This document shows, one piece after another, positions 35,968 to 45,183 of a stretch of 64,000 nucleotides of DNA; position 1 is the first letter of the stretch; every line of letters starts with the position of its first letter. The notes under the pieces are model-generated. The model worked only from the letters and a program-made list of their open reading frames with translations, did not search any database and was not told the DNA's origin. The position numbers and the translations under genes were made by a program. Origin of the DNA: JAPOXR01 sp965221935 (lineage in GTDB: Bacteria > Pseudomonadota > Alphaproteobacteria > Rhodobacterales > Rhodobacteraceae); the NCBI GenBank assembly GCA_965221935.1, contig CBDCSZ010000051.1, forward strand, positions 124,001 to 188,000, read 5' to 3'.

Positions 35968-36326
35968 CATGGCGCGACACTCCGTCATCCTCATTGCGTT
36001 GCGCCGGTGCCGCCTCCAGCACCCCAGCCGGTGGGCCGGTCAGGACATACGCGGCACATCAGCAGCCCGTACACCTGTCTTGGACGGATCTGGCCACCCG
36101 CTGCCTATCGAAACAACGTGTGGAACCGGATCCACTCGCGCGCCGACCGGAATGTTTCCATAGATTTGCCGAACTGGTCTTCATATGTTATCTCATAGTT
36201 CCATTGAGCCATTCGCACATCGCCTCCGCGTTTCATGCACCGGGGCACGGGGCTTGACCGATCAACCGTCAATGCACTAACATTCAATCTGAACCGGTCG
36301 CAGGGGTAGGTCAAATCAGACATCCC

Positions 36327-37698
36327 ATGCCTGCCATTCGCAGCCTCGTCATCGCGTTCGGCATCCTTGTGATGCTGGGGGCGACCGCCGTTCATCCCCG
36401 GGCGGAGAGCACCGACCGCGCCGTCATCCGGGCATTCTTGACCCTGCTCGTCGGGGAGGCGAACGACAAAGCGCACGCCGTTGAGCTGATCGAGGCGCGA
36501 TGGGAGCCCTCATTCCTGCCGATGGCCCTCGGGGTGATCCGCCTGGCCCGCAGCGCGGAGGTCTCCGGCATTCTGGTGAACATCATGGAACGGAAGGTGG
36601 GTGCCGAGCTCGGCCACGATCTCGACGCCTGGCAACGCAAGATGTGGAATGAGCCTGAGGCGCGGCACCCGCGCTATGCCGCGTTCAAGAGCGCGCTCTA
36701 CAGCCTCATTGACCCGCGATTCTCGGCGTATTTCGACATGGCCGGCAAACCGCTCATCCGGCTCGACGAGATCGTCTGGGGCGGCGTGCGGCAGGATGGC
36801 ATTCCGCCGCTTCGCAACCCGGCGATGCTGTCCCCGGAAGACGCCGGCTACTTGGAGGACGACCACATCGTGTTCGGCCTCTCCGTCAACGGCGACGCCC
36901 GCGCCTATCCGAAACGCATCCTCGCCTGGCACGAGATGTTCGTCGACACGGTCGGCGGCGTGCCGGTCGCCGGGGTGTACTGCACCTTGTGCGGTACCGT
37001 GCTCCTCTATCACACCAAGCACCAAGGCGTGCATCACCGGCTCGGCACGAGCGGCTTCCTCTACCGATCGAACAAGCTCATGTTCGACCAGGCCACCCAG
37101 TCGCTGTGGAGCACGATGCTGGGCGCGCCGGTCCGTCGGGCCGCTTGCCGGAAAGGGCATCGTGCTGGAGCGCGGGAGCGTTGTGACGACTACCTGGGGC
37201 GAGTGGCGGCGGCGCCACCCCGAAACCCGGGTGCTCTCGCTCGATACCGGCTACCGGCGCGACTACGCCGAAGGGGCTGCCTACCGCGACTACTTCGCGA
37301 CCGACGCGCTGATGTTCTCGGTTCCCGTTCTCGACACCCGGCTGAAGAACAAGGACGAGGTGTTCACGGTGCTGCTCGCCGCTCACCCGGAGGCACCGCT
37401 CGCCATATCGGCCGAATTCCTTGCCGCAACACCCGTCCATCACGATGCGATCGAAAACACGGCGCTCGTGGTGCTCACCGATCCTTCGGGCGCGAACCGG
37501 GCCTACACGAGTGAAGACGTGACGTTCACCCGGTACGACGGCGACCGGAGTGTGGAGGACAGCTCCGGCACGATCTGGACGATGGACGAGCATGCCTTGA
37601 CCGCTGAAGACGGGCGTGTTCTCCGCCGTGTCCCGGCGCAGCGAGCGTTCTGGTTCGGTTGGTACGCCGCGTTCCCGAACACACGGCTGGTGCGGTAG
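36327..37698 (+). pseudogene. DUF3179 domain protein, one frameshift
   Basis: Starts MPAIRSLVIAFGILVMLG-ATAVHPRAES, a signal peptide with cleavage after ~26 residues. The DUF3179 core follows: ISLIDPR-like region, AGYLEDDHIVFGLSVNGDA, RAYPKRILAWHEMFVDTVGG, VYCTLCGTVLLYHTKHQGV and SGFLYRSNKLMFDQATQSLW. At ~37132 (GGTCCGTCGG) one extra base breaks the frame. The next frame resumes exactly with VGPLAGKGIVLERGSVVTTT, RRHPETRVLSLDTGYRRDY, down to RAFWFGWYAAFPNTRLVR. Without the extra C the protein would be ~456 residues. Exported; family function unknown. A single C insertion could equally be a sequencing error. Confidence 0.8.
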
Positions 37699-37853
37699 CA
37701 GGCCGGTCTACACTACGCCGTCACGAAGGAATTCCGCAGCTTGGTCAGCAGCGCATGCCGCGACCACACTCCGCTCACCCCGCCGGACGACACGTGGATG
37801 CCCTTGCAGGAAGGTTGTCTCAAAGTTCTCAATTGCAAGCTTGTGCTCGGAGC

Positions 37854-38561
37854 TTATTTCGGCAGTCGCCATGAGGCGGCGGCAAGAGTGCCTCCGATCA
37901 AGCCGAATTCATATTTTTGCGCGAACAGACAGCTGTTCAAAACACTCTCAATGAGAACAAATAGCATTGCCAGCGCCAGCCAACGCACGCCTCCAGAATC
38001 CAAACGGTAAGCCATCCGATCCAGCCGATGCCGGATGCGAAATCGGTTCCGCGACGTCGCGCATTGCAAAAGCGCGTCTTCAACGTCCCGCATATAGGTC
38101 TCGAGTTCACTGCGAGTGCTCTCAAACTCGTTGGACGCCTTGCTTGCCTCGGATTCCACCTCAGTTTTGGCGTCAAAGACCAGGGCAAGCCGTTGCCGGT
38201 AAACTTCACAGTGCTCTTGATAATTCTGCTGGCATTTCCGCCGGAGCCTGCGAACCTCATCGACGATTTCCAGTTCCGCGCTGTCGAGCGATACGCTTTC
38301 TGTCGCCGGCAGTTCCTTTTTGCCGGTTTCCCGGCCTCTTTTCTCCGGATTCAAGCGTTTTAGAAGATTGCCTGTGTCGATGTCAGGAAAGATGTCTGCG
38401 GTAGGAACGAATGCATCTGCCCGAAAAAGCTCTTTGATCTTTTGCAATTCGAGGGTGTCCTGACCAGTCAGCGCATTTGATAAATGGCGGGGGGATTCCA
38501 ATTTCAACATGGATTTGCAAGTTAGAATATTCGCAGGATACTGTGCGCCGATTACCGGCAA
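37854..38561 (-). CDS. Hypothetical coiled-coil membrane protein, probably 3'-truncated
   Basis: 235 residues (or 218 from the ATG at 38510, MLKLESPRHLSNALTGQD). The middle third is strongly helical and charged (VDEVRRLRRKCQQNYQEHCE, KTEVESEASKASNEFESTRS), a likely coiled coil, followed by basic IRHRLDRMAYRLD and a hydrophobic span WLALAMLFVLIESVLNSCLF. The protein stops soon after (GGTLAAASWRLPK), which reads like an artificial end, so the gene has probably lost its 3' part. No family recognised. Confidence 0.5.
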   Translation of the reverse strand: MPVIGAQYPANILTCKSMLKLESPRHLSNALTGQDTLELQKIKELFRADAFVPTADIFPDIDTGNLLKRLNPEKRGRETGKKELPATESVSLDSAELEIVDEVRRLRRKCQQNYQEHCEVYRQRLALVFDAKTEVESEASKASNEFESTRSELETYMRDVEDALLQCATSRNRFRIRHRLDRMAYRLDSGGVRWLALAMLFVLIESVLNSCLFAQKYEFGLIGGTLAAASWRLPK

Positions 38562-38587
38562 CGAACCGAACCAAGGAGGTGGCCCGG

Positions 38588-39307
38588 ATGAGGATTCTGG
38601 TCTTGCAGCACGCTAGGGTTGAACATCCGGGTATTTTCCGAAGGTTTCTCGATGAAGACGGACACAGCTGGGAGCCGGTCGAGCTTGATGAGGGCGAACC
38701 CATTCCGAAATTGGACGGTTTTGACGCGCTTTGGGTGTTGGGTGGTCCGATGGATGTTTGGCAAGAGGATGAGCATCCTTGGCTTCCCGGTGAAAAAGCG
38801 TTGATCCGCGAGGCCGTTGCGGAAAAAGGAATGCCGTTTCTTGGCCTATGTCTTGGCCACCAGCTGCTGGCGGAAGCGTTGGGCGGCGGCTGCGGCAAGG
38901 CGGCGCAGTCGGAAGTCGGAGTGATGGATGTCGAATTGACGGAAGCTGGGGGCGAAAGCGTGTTTCTCGACGGTTTGGACGACCGGTTTCCCTGTTTACA
39001 GTGGCACGGGGCGGAAGTGAATTCACTGCCGGCGGGGGCGGTTGTGCTGGCCTCTTCGCCGGTCTGCGCGGTTCAGGCGATGAGCTGGGGTCCGCGCGCG
39101 TTTTCGGCACAGTTTCATGTCGAAGTTGAGCCCGACACTGTGACTAACTGGGCGGCGATACCGGAATACGCGGAGGCGCTCCGCGCAAATTTCGGCAAAA
39201 ACGGCGTCAGTATTCTGGCTGCAGCGTGCGGCGATGCGATGACGGGATTTCAGTCCGTCGCCGAGCGGGTTTACATGAACTGGATGCATGCCGCCGCCAG
39301 GGCCTGA
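38588..39307 (+). CDS. Class I glutamine amidotransferase (GuaA/PuuD-like)
   Basis: 239 residues from ATG 38588, preceded by an excellent ribosome site (AAGGAGGT, ending seven bases before the start). Triad of the class I GATase fold: nucleophile Cys in MPFLGLCLGHQLLAEALGGG, His in FSAQFHVEVEPD, and Glu two residues later. The LWVLGGPMDVWQEDEHPWL loop carries the oxyanion glycines. Stand-alone members act as glutamine amidohydrolases or gamma-glutamyl hydrolases. With gamma-glutamyl chemistry on both sides of this window, hydrolysis of a gamma-glutamyl amine is a reasonable guess but not shown. Confidence 0.85.
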   Translation: MRILVLQHARVEHPGIFRRFLDEDGHSWEPVELDEGEPIPKLDGFDALWVLGGPMDVWQEDEHPWLPGEKALIREAVAEKGMPFLGLCLGHQLLAEALGGGCGKAAQSEVGVMDVELTEAGGESVFLDGLDDRFPCLQWHGAEVNSLPAGAVVLASSPVCAVQAMSWGPRAFSAQFHVEVEPDTVTNWAAIPEYAEALRANFGKNGVSILAAACGDAMTGFQSVAERVYMNWMHAAARA

Positions 39308-39450
39308 TCGCTGGTCTGGAGGTCAATCCACAAACGGCAACACAGCGTCTCCGCCGAAACCAGCGGCCCTTGTCGGAGCGGCCTGTCTGGTCTTTGCTGA
39401 CGTCGCTGGATTGTGGCAGGTTTTCAACCAGGAAAAAACACTCAATCAAG

Positions 39451-39912
39451 ATGTCCAAGACGTTTTCCGCTCATGCCATCGCGGACTTTGCAATGGCGTG
39501 TGATGCGCGGCAAATTGCGCATTGGTTTCTGTAACGCGCCTTTGAGGACCAACATAAACGGTCAGTCATGCCGTTGCTCAAGCTGACCAAGACTGCGCAT
39601 GGCTGGTGTTTTGTGGTGTGTGACCAGCCATTGTTCAACAATTGGGTCGAAGCGTGGCGCTATGGCCCTGATATTCCCGAATTTTACAGCGTAATTCGGC
39701 AACAGGGTGTAGACCCGGCCAGGCATTTGCATAACCATGCGGCCGAAGTTGAGCCGCGTTGCGGAAAACTCCTCGAGCAAGTTGAAATTGTTTACGGGCA
39801 CATTGGTCCGGCGAGGCTTTCAAAACTTGCGCACGCAGCAGGCGGCCCGCAAGACATCGCCACTCAAGTGGCCGAACATTTCGCCAGCATTTCGAGTGAT
39901 CTCATCAAATGA
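39451..39912 (+). pseudogene. Panacea-domain (DUF4065, SocA-like) antitoxin gene with a nonsense codon
   Basis: One plus-strand frame runs MSKTFSAHAIADFAMACDAR, QIAHWFL, a TAA at 39532-39534, then in the same frame MPLLKLTKTAHGWCFVVCDQ, PLFNNWVEAWRYGPDIPEFY and VIRQQG, ending LLEQVEIVYGHIGPARLSKL. The (T)PLKLxKxxxxAHGW, PLFxxxxEAWxYGPxIPxxY order is the Panacea domain used by many toxin-antitoxin antitoxins. The internal stop separates the N-terminal helix from the core, so it is probably dead. No toxin partner is recognisable beside it. Confidence 0.55.
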
Positions 39913-40459
39913 CACTTGTGAACAAAAAGCCAGCGGACAAGCGGCAAGCTTTGATGACTGAAGCAGTTCCGGAAGTTGACAAGGGCGATCCGAGTCTGAG
40001 TCAAAGCGCACCGGACGCCAATTCCATGTCGAGCGGGTTTCGCTTGATTGAGGCCGATTCGAAATCAAAGGCGTTCCGAAACCGCTAAGCCGGTCAGCGA
40101 TTCCGGTGAAGGCTTTGGGCAGACGGTCTGTGTGCTGCATTGGAATGGTGCTTGGTGTGTGACTTGCTGTCCCCCGAATTCTTCGAAGCGCCGGCTGCCA
40201 TGCCGGTTGCCGCATATGCGGCGCCAATCTTGTTTATGACCGCCTTTATGATTGTGTTGCTTGCTGCCGTATTCAGGGGATAACGCAAAAGTGGTGCAAA
40301 CACCTCGTTGTCTGCCGTCAAGAATGTGCTTCGACGAACCGGGACTGCGAGCGATATCTGACTTGGATATCCTTCATGAGGCCATTCTGAATCAATTCCG
40401 GTGACGGCGCCGGAGACGTTGTGCGCAATTTCAGATGCATCTGAATTCACATGGCTCCG
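39913..40459. other. No gene seen
   Basis: A 118-residue minus-strand frame (40094-40450) has unremarkable composition and no family motif. I do not call it. Nothing else is apparent. Confidence 0.4.
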
Positions 40460-41167
40460 CTAAGTCGAAGAGGCGCGGGTCAGCGACAATCTGGCGGTTT
40501 CAAGGTGATTCTTCATGTGCGCCGCCGCCTCTTCCGGCGCCCGGGCCCGGACGGCGTCAAATATGTTCCTGTGCTGCGCATTGTAACGCGAGATGATGTT
40601 CGGTTCGAGCGTGAGCTGCCGCATCCGCGTCCATTGCGGCTGGCCGCGAACCGAGGTGACCTGGGCGGACAGCCAAATCAGCAGAGGGTTTTTTGTTGTC
40701 CCGGCCAACAGCGCATGAAACCGGGTGTCGGCGTCGGCAAACCGCGCCACGTCCGCGACCCACTCTTCCATTTCAATGAGAAGCGCTTCCATCCTGTCAA
40801 AGTCGGACGGGACCGCGTTCAATACAGACAGCCGGCAGATGTGCGGCTCCAGGGCAAATCTCACATCCATCAGTTCCAGCGGCCGGGCCGCTGCAAAGAC
40901 ATCGCCGACCGGCGGCACCTGCTCGCCGCGCACATAGGAGCCGCTGCCGCGATGCGCGGTGATCAGCGAGTCGTCGGCGAGTTCCGCCAACGCACGGCGC
41001 ACGGTGTCGCGCGACACGCCGAAGCGCGCCGCCAGCCGCCGTTCCGACGGCAGCCGGTCGCGCGGCTTCAGATCGCCGGAGTCGATCCCGGCGCGGATCT
41101 GGTCCGCAACCTCCGAAGCCCGCCGAATTCCTTTCGAAATCGCCATCCCGATTCCCTTCACGGACAT
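40460..41167 (-). CDS. GntR-family transcriptional regulator, FadR subgroup
   Basis: 235 residues (an ATG at 41146, MAISKG, is also possible). Winged helix: RASEVADQIRAGIDSGDLKP, RDRLPSERRLAARFGVSRDT and VRRALAELADDSLITAHRGS. The FCD ligand-binding domain has the metal-binding DADTRFHALLAGTT (Asp and His) and the late QHRNIFDAVRARAPEEAAAH-MKNH. Divergent from the TMAO operon with 151 bases between, so it most likely represses that operon and itself until a methylated amine or carboxylate intermediate binds. The ligand is unknown. Confidence 0.88.
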   Translation of the reverse strand: MSVKGIGMAISKGIRRASEVADQIRAGIDSGDLKPRDRLPSERRLAARFGVSRDTVRRALAELADDSLITAHRGSGSYVRGEQVPPVGDVFAAARPLELMDVRFALEPHICRLSVLNAVPSDFDRMEALLIEMEEWVADVARFADADTRFHALLAGTTKNPLLIWLSAQVTSVRGQPQWTRMRQLTLEPNIISRYNAQHRNIFDAVRARAPEEAAAHMKNHLETARLSLTRASST

Positions 41168-41177
41168 ACCAAATATA

Positions 41178-41207
41178 TACCATTATCGATTTTTGCAATA
41201 ATTGGTA
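41178..41207. promoter_or_regulatory. Candidate GntR operator
   Basis: Imperfect inverted repeat TACCATTAT (41178-41186) and ATAATTGGTA (41198-41207), whose complement is TACCAATTAT, separated by 11 bases. It lies in the divergent gap 11 bases upstream of the GntR start, in the only AT-rich patch there. The half-site TGGTA/TACCA resembles the TxGTxxxACxA class of FadR-type operators. Confidence 0.45.
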
Positions 41208-41318
41208 CTAAAGTGGCTTGCAATTCCTTGCAGTGTGGTGTGATGCTGGTAGGAGTTTCGCTGAACTGACGAGTGATTCGTTCGGTGACATCCACAGTTC
41301 GGAGAATCTGGAGGGGTC

Positions 41319-42662
41319 ATGGAAATTCCGGAAAGGGTGGAGTACCTCATCATCGGCGCCGGCATCCACGGGCTGTCGACGGCCTGGAGGCTGGGTCAGA
41401 GACTCAACGCCAACGGCAAGGGCGCGCACGGGCGTATTCTTGTTATTGACAAGGAGGGCGTTGCCGCCGGCGCGTCCGGAATCGCCTGCGGCGTCGTGCG
41501 CAACAACTACTTTCAGCCGGCGATGCGGCGGCTGATGGCGCACTCAGTCGATGTTTGGGAAACCGATCCGAAAGGGCTGAGCTACCACCCTGTCGGTTAC
41601 ATGCAGGTCTCGTGCGAGGCGATGCGGGACGATGTCGGCACGATTTATGAACAGCAGCGCGAAATCGGCTACGAAAGCGAGTTTATCGAAGGGTCGAACG
41701 CCGCAACCAACTATATGCGCGGTTTGTTCAGCGACTGGCAGGCCAAGAATATCACATCGGTTCTGCACGAGAAGCGCGGCGGCTACTCGAACAACACATT
41801 GTCAATGCGTGGCCTCGCGGACAAAGCCGAGGAGCAGGGCGCCGCCATTCTTCCCGGCGTCAAGGTTTTGGGGTTCAGTTTCGAGTCGGGCTCCGGAGCC
41901 GTTTCCAGCGTCGAAACCGACAAAGGCAGTATTGCCTGTGACCATGTGATCATCGGGGTCGGCCCGTGGGTCCGCGATTTCTGGGACATGCTGGGGCTGC
42001 CAAAATCAATCACGGTCAAGGATCTCGAAGGCAGCATCCACGAAAATGTCGCGATGTGGCGGTATTGGCAGCTCGAAGAAGGCGTTCTGTCGGTCCCGCC
42101 CGAGACGCTGCTGACAGACAGCGGCGATGTGCCGCCGGTCATTCATGTCGATACCGATGCGCCGCTTCATTCGGATGTCGACGGGTCAGTGATCACCGAC
42201 AAGATGTGGGGCATCTACTACAAACCGGACTGGCACTTCGGCGGCGTGCAGGGCGGCGCATCGCCATACAAGGTCGAGACGCCCGTGGATGAGGTCGCGG
42301 TCGACCCGTACGGCCCAAAAAGCCCGGAATTTGTGGCCAACGACGACTTCAAAGTGATGTGGGTTTCGGCACTGGCGCATTGCCACAAACGGTTCGAGGG
42401 CATGATGCCGAAATACCACCGCGAAGCGTCCGGAGGCATCGGCTGTTTCACTGCCGACAGTTTCCCCGTGTTCGACCGGTTCTGCGAAAACGCGACCGTG
42501 ATCGCGGACTCGAACCATGGCTGGAAAATGATCGGTGTCGGCCATTTGATCGCCGATGAAGTGCTGGGGGAATCCCAGGAACTGCTTGAGCCGTTCCGGT
42601 TCGACCGTTTTGAGAAGGGCGAACTGCACCCGGTTTCAAACAGCCCGTACCCATGGAGTTGA
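41319..42662 (+). CDS. FAD-dependent oxidoreductase (DAO/SoxB-like) of the TMAO operon
   Basis: 447 residues. N-terminal FAD fold VEYLIIGAGIHGLSTAWRLG, then VIDKEGVAAGASGIACGVVR (the conserved loop after the second strand), and a DAO-type C-terminal end SFPVFDRFCENATVIADSNH with GWKMIGVGHLIADEVLG. It is more distant from sarcosine oxidase beta than mgdA is, and has no delta, alpha or gamma partners nearby, so it should act as a single-chain amine oxidase or dehydrogenase. First gene of a run that continues with a ligase and glxBCD. The same order of functions (FAD oxidoreductase, amidotransferase/FMN synthase, ligase) makes up the N-methylglutamate pathway at 4-11 kb. Substrate unknown. Confidence 0.82.
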   Translation: MEIPERVEYLIIGAGIHGLSTAWRLGQRLNANGKGAHGRILVIDKEGVAAGASGIACGVVRNNYFQPAMRRLMAHSVDVWETDPKGLSYHPVGYMQVSCEAMRDDVGTIYEQQREIGYESEFIEGSNAATNYMRGLFSDWQAKNITSVLHEKRGGYSNNTLSMRGLADKAEEQGAAILPGVKVLGFSFESGSGAVSSVETDKGSIACDHVIIGVGPWVRDFWDMLGLPKSITVKDLEGSIHENVAMWRYWQLEEGVLSVPPETLLTDSGDVPPVIHVDTDAPLHSDVDGSVITDKMWGIYYKPDWHFGGVQGGASPYKVETPVDEVAVDPYGPKSPEFVANDDFKVMWVSALAHCHKRFEGMMPKYHREASGGIGCFTADSFPVFDRFCENATVIADSNHGWKMIGVGHLIADEVLGESQELLEPFRFDRFEKGELHPVSNSPYPWS

Positions 42663-42710
42663 CGCCGCTGCGCCGCCGGCGGCCATCGAAAGAAAAAAAC
42701 GGAGAAGACT

Positions 42711-44192
42711 ATGGCAGCGATGGACATTGAAAGATTTGTGGACAAGCCAGGCCGCGCTGAACAGGTGCGCGAGGTCCGCGCCAAGATTGACGAGCTCGGG
42801 ATAGAATACCTGTATCTCCAGTTTATTTCGGTCACCGGCAAGGTCATGGGCAAGGGCATTCCCGCGGACCACTGGGAGAGCATTTCGAAAAAAGGATTCC
42901 AGCTGGTTTACGGCGCAACCGTGAACCTGTTCACCAACCGGGCGGGCAACTATCTCGGTTACGGGCCGGAAGCGGCTGAACTGGTCGGCATCCCGGAGCC
43001 GGAAACCATGATGCAATTGCCCTGGGAGCCCAAAATCGCGCGGTTTTACTGCACGCTATTCCGCAACCGCGAGGAAAGGGAAAACGCCGGCGGTTTTCTG
43101 ACCTCGGACTGCCGCGGCAACCTGCTTCGACTCCACGAGGAATTTAAGGAAAAGCACAACGGCCTGCATCTGCGCATCGGCACCGAGCCGGAAATGATGT
43201 GGCTGAAAAGGGATGAAAACGGAAAACCCGCCGGCGGGTTTTCGAAACCGTTCTGTTACCACATTGACCAGTTCGAGAGCCTGCGGCCGGTCTACATGCA
43301 GGTCCTCAAATATTCCCGCCAGATGGGTCTGGACATGATCCAGGGCGACCATGAAGACGCGCCGGGTCAGCTGGAGCTGAACTGGACGTTTGACGATGTG
43401 CTGCGCAACGCCGACCGGTTGACGACGTATCGCCAGATCTGTGCCCAGGTCGCGCGGGAATTCAACCTGATCGCCTGTTTCATGACCAAACCGTTTATGG
43501 GGGTTTCGGCGTCCGGATGTCACCATAACCTGTCGCTGTGGCACGGCGGCGGGGACGAGTTCAAACGCACCGGCAACGATCCCGACGCGCTGCCGGGCAT
43601 GCGGGACAACTACATGTATCTGACCGGCGGCGAAAACACCTTCATGCCGGACGGCGACGATCCGCAGATGCCGGGCAAGGCGGGACTGGCGGCGATCGGC
43701 GGAATTGTGCACCATTTGCAGGCGCTCACCGCCATCGGCGCGTCAACCGTCAATTCCTACCGCCGGCTCTGGGACACGGGTTTCTGGGCTCCGGTCTTCG
43801 CCGACTGGGGATTCCAGAACCGCACCACTGGGCTGCGGGTCTCGGCGCCGGGCCGGTTTGAGTACCGTTCCGTGGATTCCATGGTCAATCCGTATCTCAT
43901 GGGGTCGACAATCCTTGCCGCCGCTGACGACGGAATCGACAACCAGCTCGATCCCGGCGAACCGGAGGAGCGCAACATCTATGAAGCGATCGACGCCGGC
44001 AAACAGGTCAAGAAACTGCCGATGTCGCTTGGCGAGGCGCTGGATGCGCTGGCTGGCGACGAGGTGGTGAAGCGCGGTCTCCCCGGCGAGATGTTCCGGC
44101 TCTACCATGAATACAAGACGGATGAGTGGGAAAGGTTCATGCACACAGTCACTGACTGGGACCTCGACACTTACCTCGACTGTCTCCCGTGA
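42711..44192 (+). CDS. Glutamine synthetase-like ligase (GlnT type)
   Basis: 493 residues (an ATG at 42720 is also possible). GS fold landmarks: YLYLQFISVTGKVMGKGIPA, YGATVNLFTN, RIGTEPEMMWLKRDENGK (metal Glu), GDHEDAPGQLELNWTFDD, VSASGCHHNLSLWHGG and RVSAPGRFEYRSVDSMVNPY with the late Glu-Arg site. It is clearly different from GmaS: it lacks the DGAGFAGFAAF signature and carries a longer C-terminal tail. GlnT-like proteins linked to glxBCD are known in rhizobia, but their substrate is not settled. By context it may attach glutamate to an amine produced from TMAO or a related compound; that is inference. Confidence 0.85.
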   Translation: MAAMDIERFVDKPGRAEQVREVRAKIDELGIEYLYLQFISVTGKVMGKGIPADHWESISKKGFQLVYGATVNLFTNRAGNYLGYGPEAAELVGIPEPETMMQLPWEPKIARFYCTLFRNREERENAGGFLTSDCRGNLLRLHEEFKEKHNGLHLRIGTEPEMMWLKRDENGKPAGGFSKPFCYHIDQFESLRPVYMQVLKYSRQMGLDMIQGDHEDAPGQLELNWTFDDVLRNADRLTTYRQICAQVAREFNLIACFMTKPFMGVSASGCHHNLSLWHGGGDEFKRTGNDPDALPGMRDNYMYLTGGENTFMPDGDDPQMPGKAGLAAIGGIVHHLQALTAIGASTVNSYRRLWDTGFWAPVFADWGFQNRTTGLRVSAPGRFEYRSVDSMVNPYLMGSTILAAADDGIDNQLDPGEPEERNIYEAIDAGKQVKKLPMSLGEALDALAGDEVVKRGLPGEMFRLYHEYKTDEWERFMHTVTDWDLDTYLDCLP

Positions 44193-44202
44193 TCTCCCTC
44201 CC

Positions 44203-44229
44203 GGCAGCGGCCGTTCGGCGGCCGCTGCC
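44203..44229 (+). promoter_or_regulatory. Intercistronic hairpin between the GS-like gene and glxB
   Basis: Perfect 11-bp stem GGCAGCGGCCG (44203-44213) with complement CGGCCGCTGCC (44219-44229) and the stable loop TTCGG. No T-run follows, and the glxB ribosome site begins shortly after. It is more likely an mRNA processing or stability element than a full terminator. Confidence 0.6.
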
Positions 44230-44247
44230 ACTGAAAAGGAAACAGAT

Positions 44248-45183
44248 ATGTGTGGAATTGCAGGTTTGATTCACCGCGGCAGGGTGTCCGGTGTCGGCTC
44301 CGAAATGACCGCGATGTTGCAGGCGCTTAAGCACCGGGGACCGGACTCGACCGGCTATGCCGTTTACGGGCAGAGTTCGCCGGGCGACTATGTGATGCGG
44401 CTTAAAGTCGCTGAGCAGGAGGACATGTCGCAAGGCCACGGCATTCACAGAATCCTCGAAAAGCGCATGAACGAAGTCGACGGAATTCTCAAAGAACACG
44501 GGGCCACAGTGAAATCGCGCGAGCACGCGACAGCCTATGCGCTGCGGTTTGTGCTGGAGCACGAAGGCGACTCCGAGGACATGGCGCGTCACATCGAGGA
44601 AGTTGACGGCGTGGAAATCCTTTCGCTGGGCAACGGTCTGGAACTGATCAAGGACCTCGGCGACGCGGCGACCGTCGCCTCGGCCTACGAGCTTGAGGAT
44701 TTCAGCGGCACCCACGCCATCGGTCACACCAGGATGGCGACAGAGTCGGATGTCGATATCCGCTCAGCCCATCCGTACTGGGCCTTTCCGTACAATGATG
44801 TGTCTGTGGTGCATAACGGGCAAATCACCAATTACTGGCTGATGCGCCGGGAAATGGAACGCATGGGCCACCGCTTCATGTCGGACTGCGATTCGGAGCT
44901 GCTGGCCGTCTACACGGCGCACAACCTTTCCAACGGCGAGTCGCTTGAACAGAGTTTGCGCCGCTCGATCGACGAGATTGACGGTGTGTTCACCTACCTG
45001 GTTGCCACCCGCGATGAATTGGGCATGGCGAAGGACACCATGGCTGCGAAACCGCTGGTTCTTTACGAAAGCGACAGCCTGATCGCGATGGCATCGGAAG
45101 AGGTGGCGATCCGGGCGATCATTCCGCAGGAAATCGACACCTACGATCCCTACGACGAGGAGATTCGCGTATGGCAGGCGTGA
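44248..45183 (+). CDS. glxB: GlxB, class II glutamine amidotransferase subunit
   Basis: 311 residues starting MCGIAGLIHRGRVSG, with Cys2 as Ntn nucleophile; the ATG at 44248 is preceded by GAAAAGGAAA. GATase II landmarks: LKHRGPDSTGYAVYG, GTHAIGHTRMATESDVDIRS, VVHNGQITNYWLMRREMERM and MSDCDSELLAVY. It has an extra segment (~residues 50-130) between the RGPDS and HTRMATES motifs compared with ordinary amidotransferases, as MgsA also does. It should provide ammonia, or a glutamyl-amide cleavage site, to the GlxD FMN domain. Its 3' end overlaps glxC by 13 bases. Confidence 0.87.
   Translation: MCGIAGLIHRGRVSGVGSEMTAMLQALKHRGPDSTGYAVYGQSSPGDYVMRLKVAEQEDMSQGHGIHRILEKRMNEVDGILKEHGATVKSREHATAYALRFVLEHEGDSEDMARHIEEVDGVEILSLGNGLELIKDLGDAATVASAYELEDFSGTHAIGHTRMATESDVDIRSAHPYWAFPYNDVSVVHNGQITNYWLMRREMERMGHRFMSDCDSELLAVYTAHNLSNGESLEQSLRRSIDEIDGVFTYLVATRDELGMAKDTMAAKPLVLYESDSLIAMASEEVAIRAIIPQEIDTYDPYDEEIRVWQA

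Noticed and set aside
40094..40450. 118-residue minus-strand frame as a gene
   Set aside because: No family motif, weak start context and overlap with the tail of a pseudogene region; not enough support to call.
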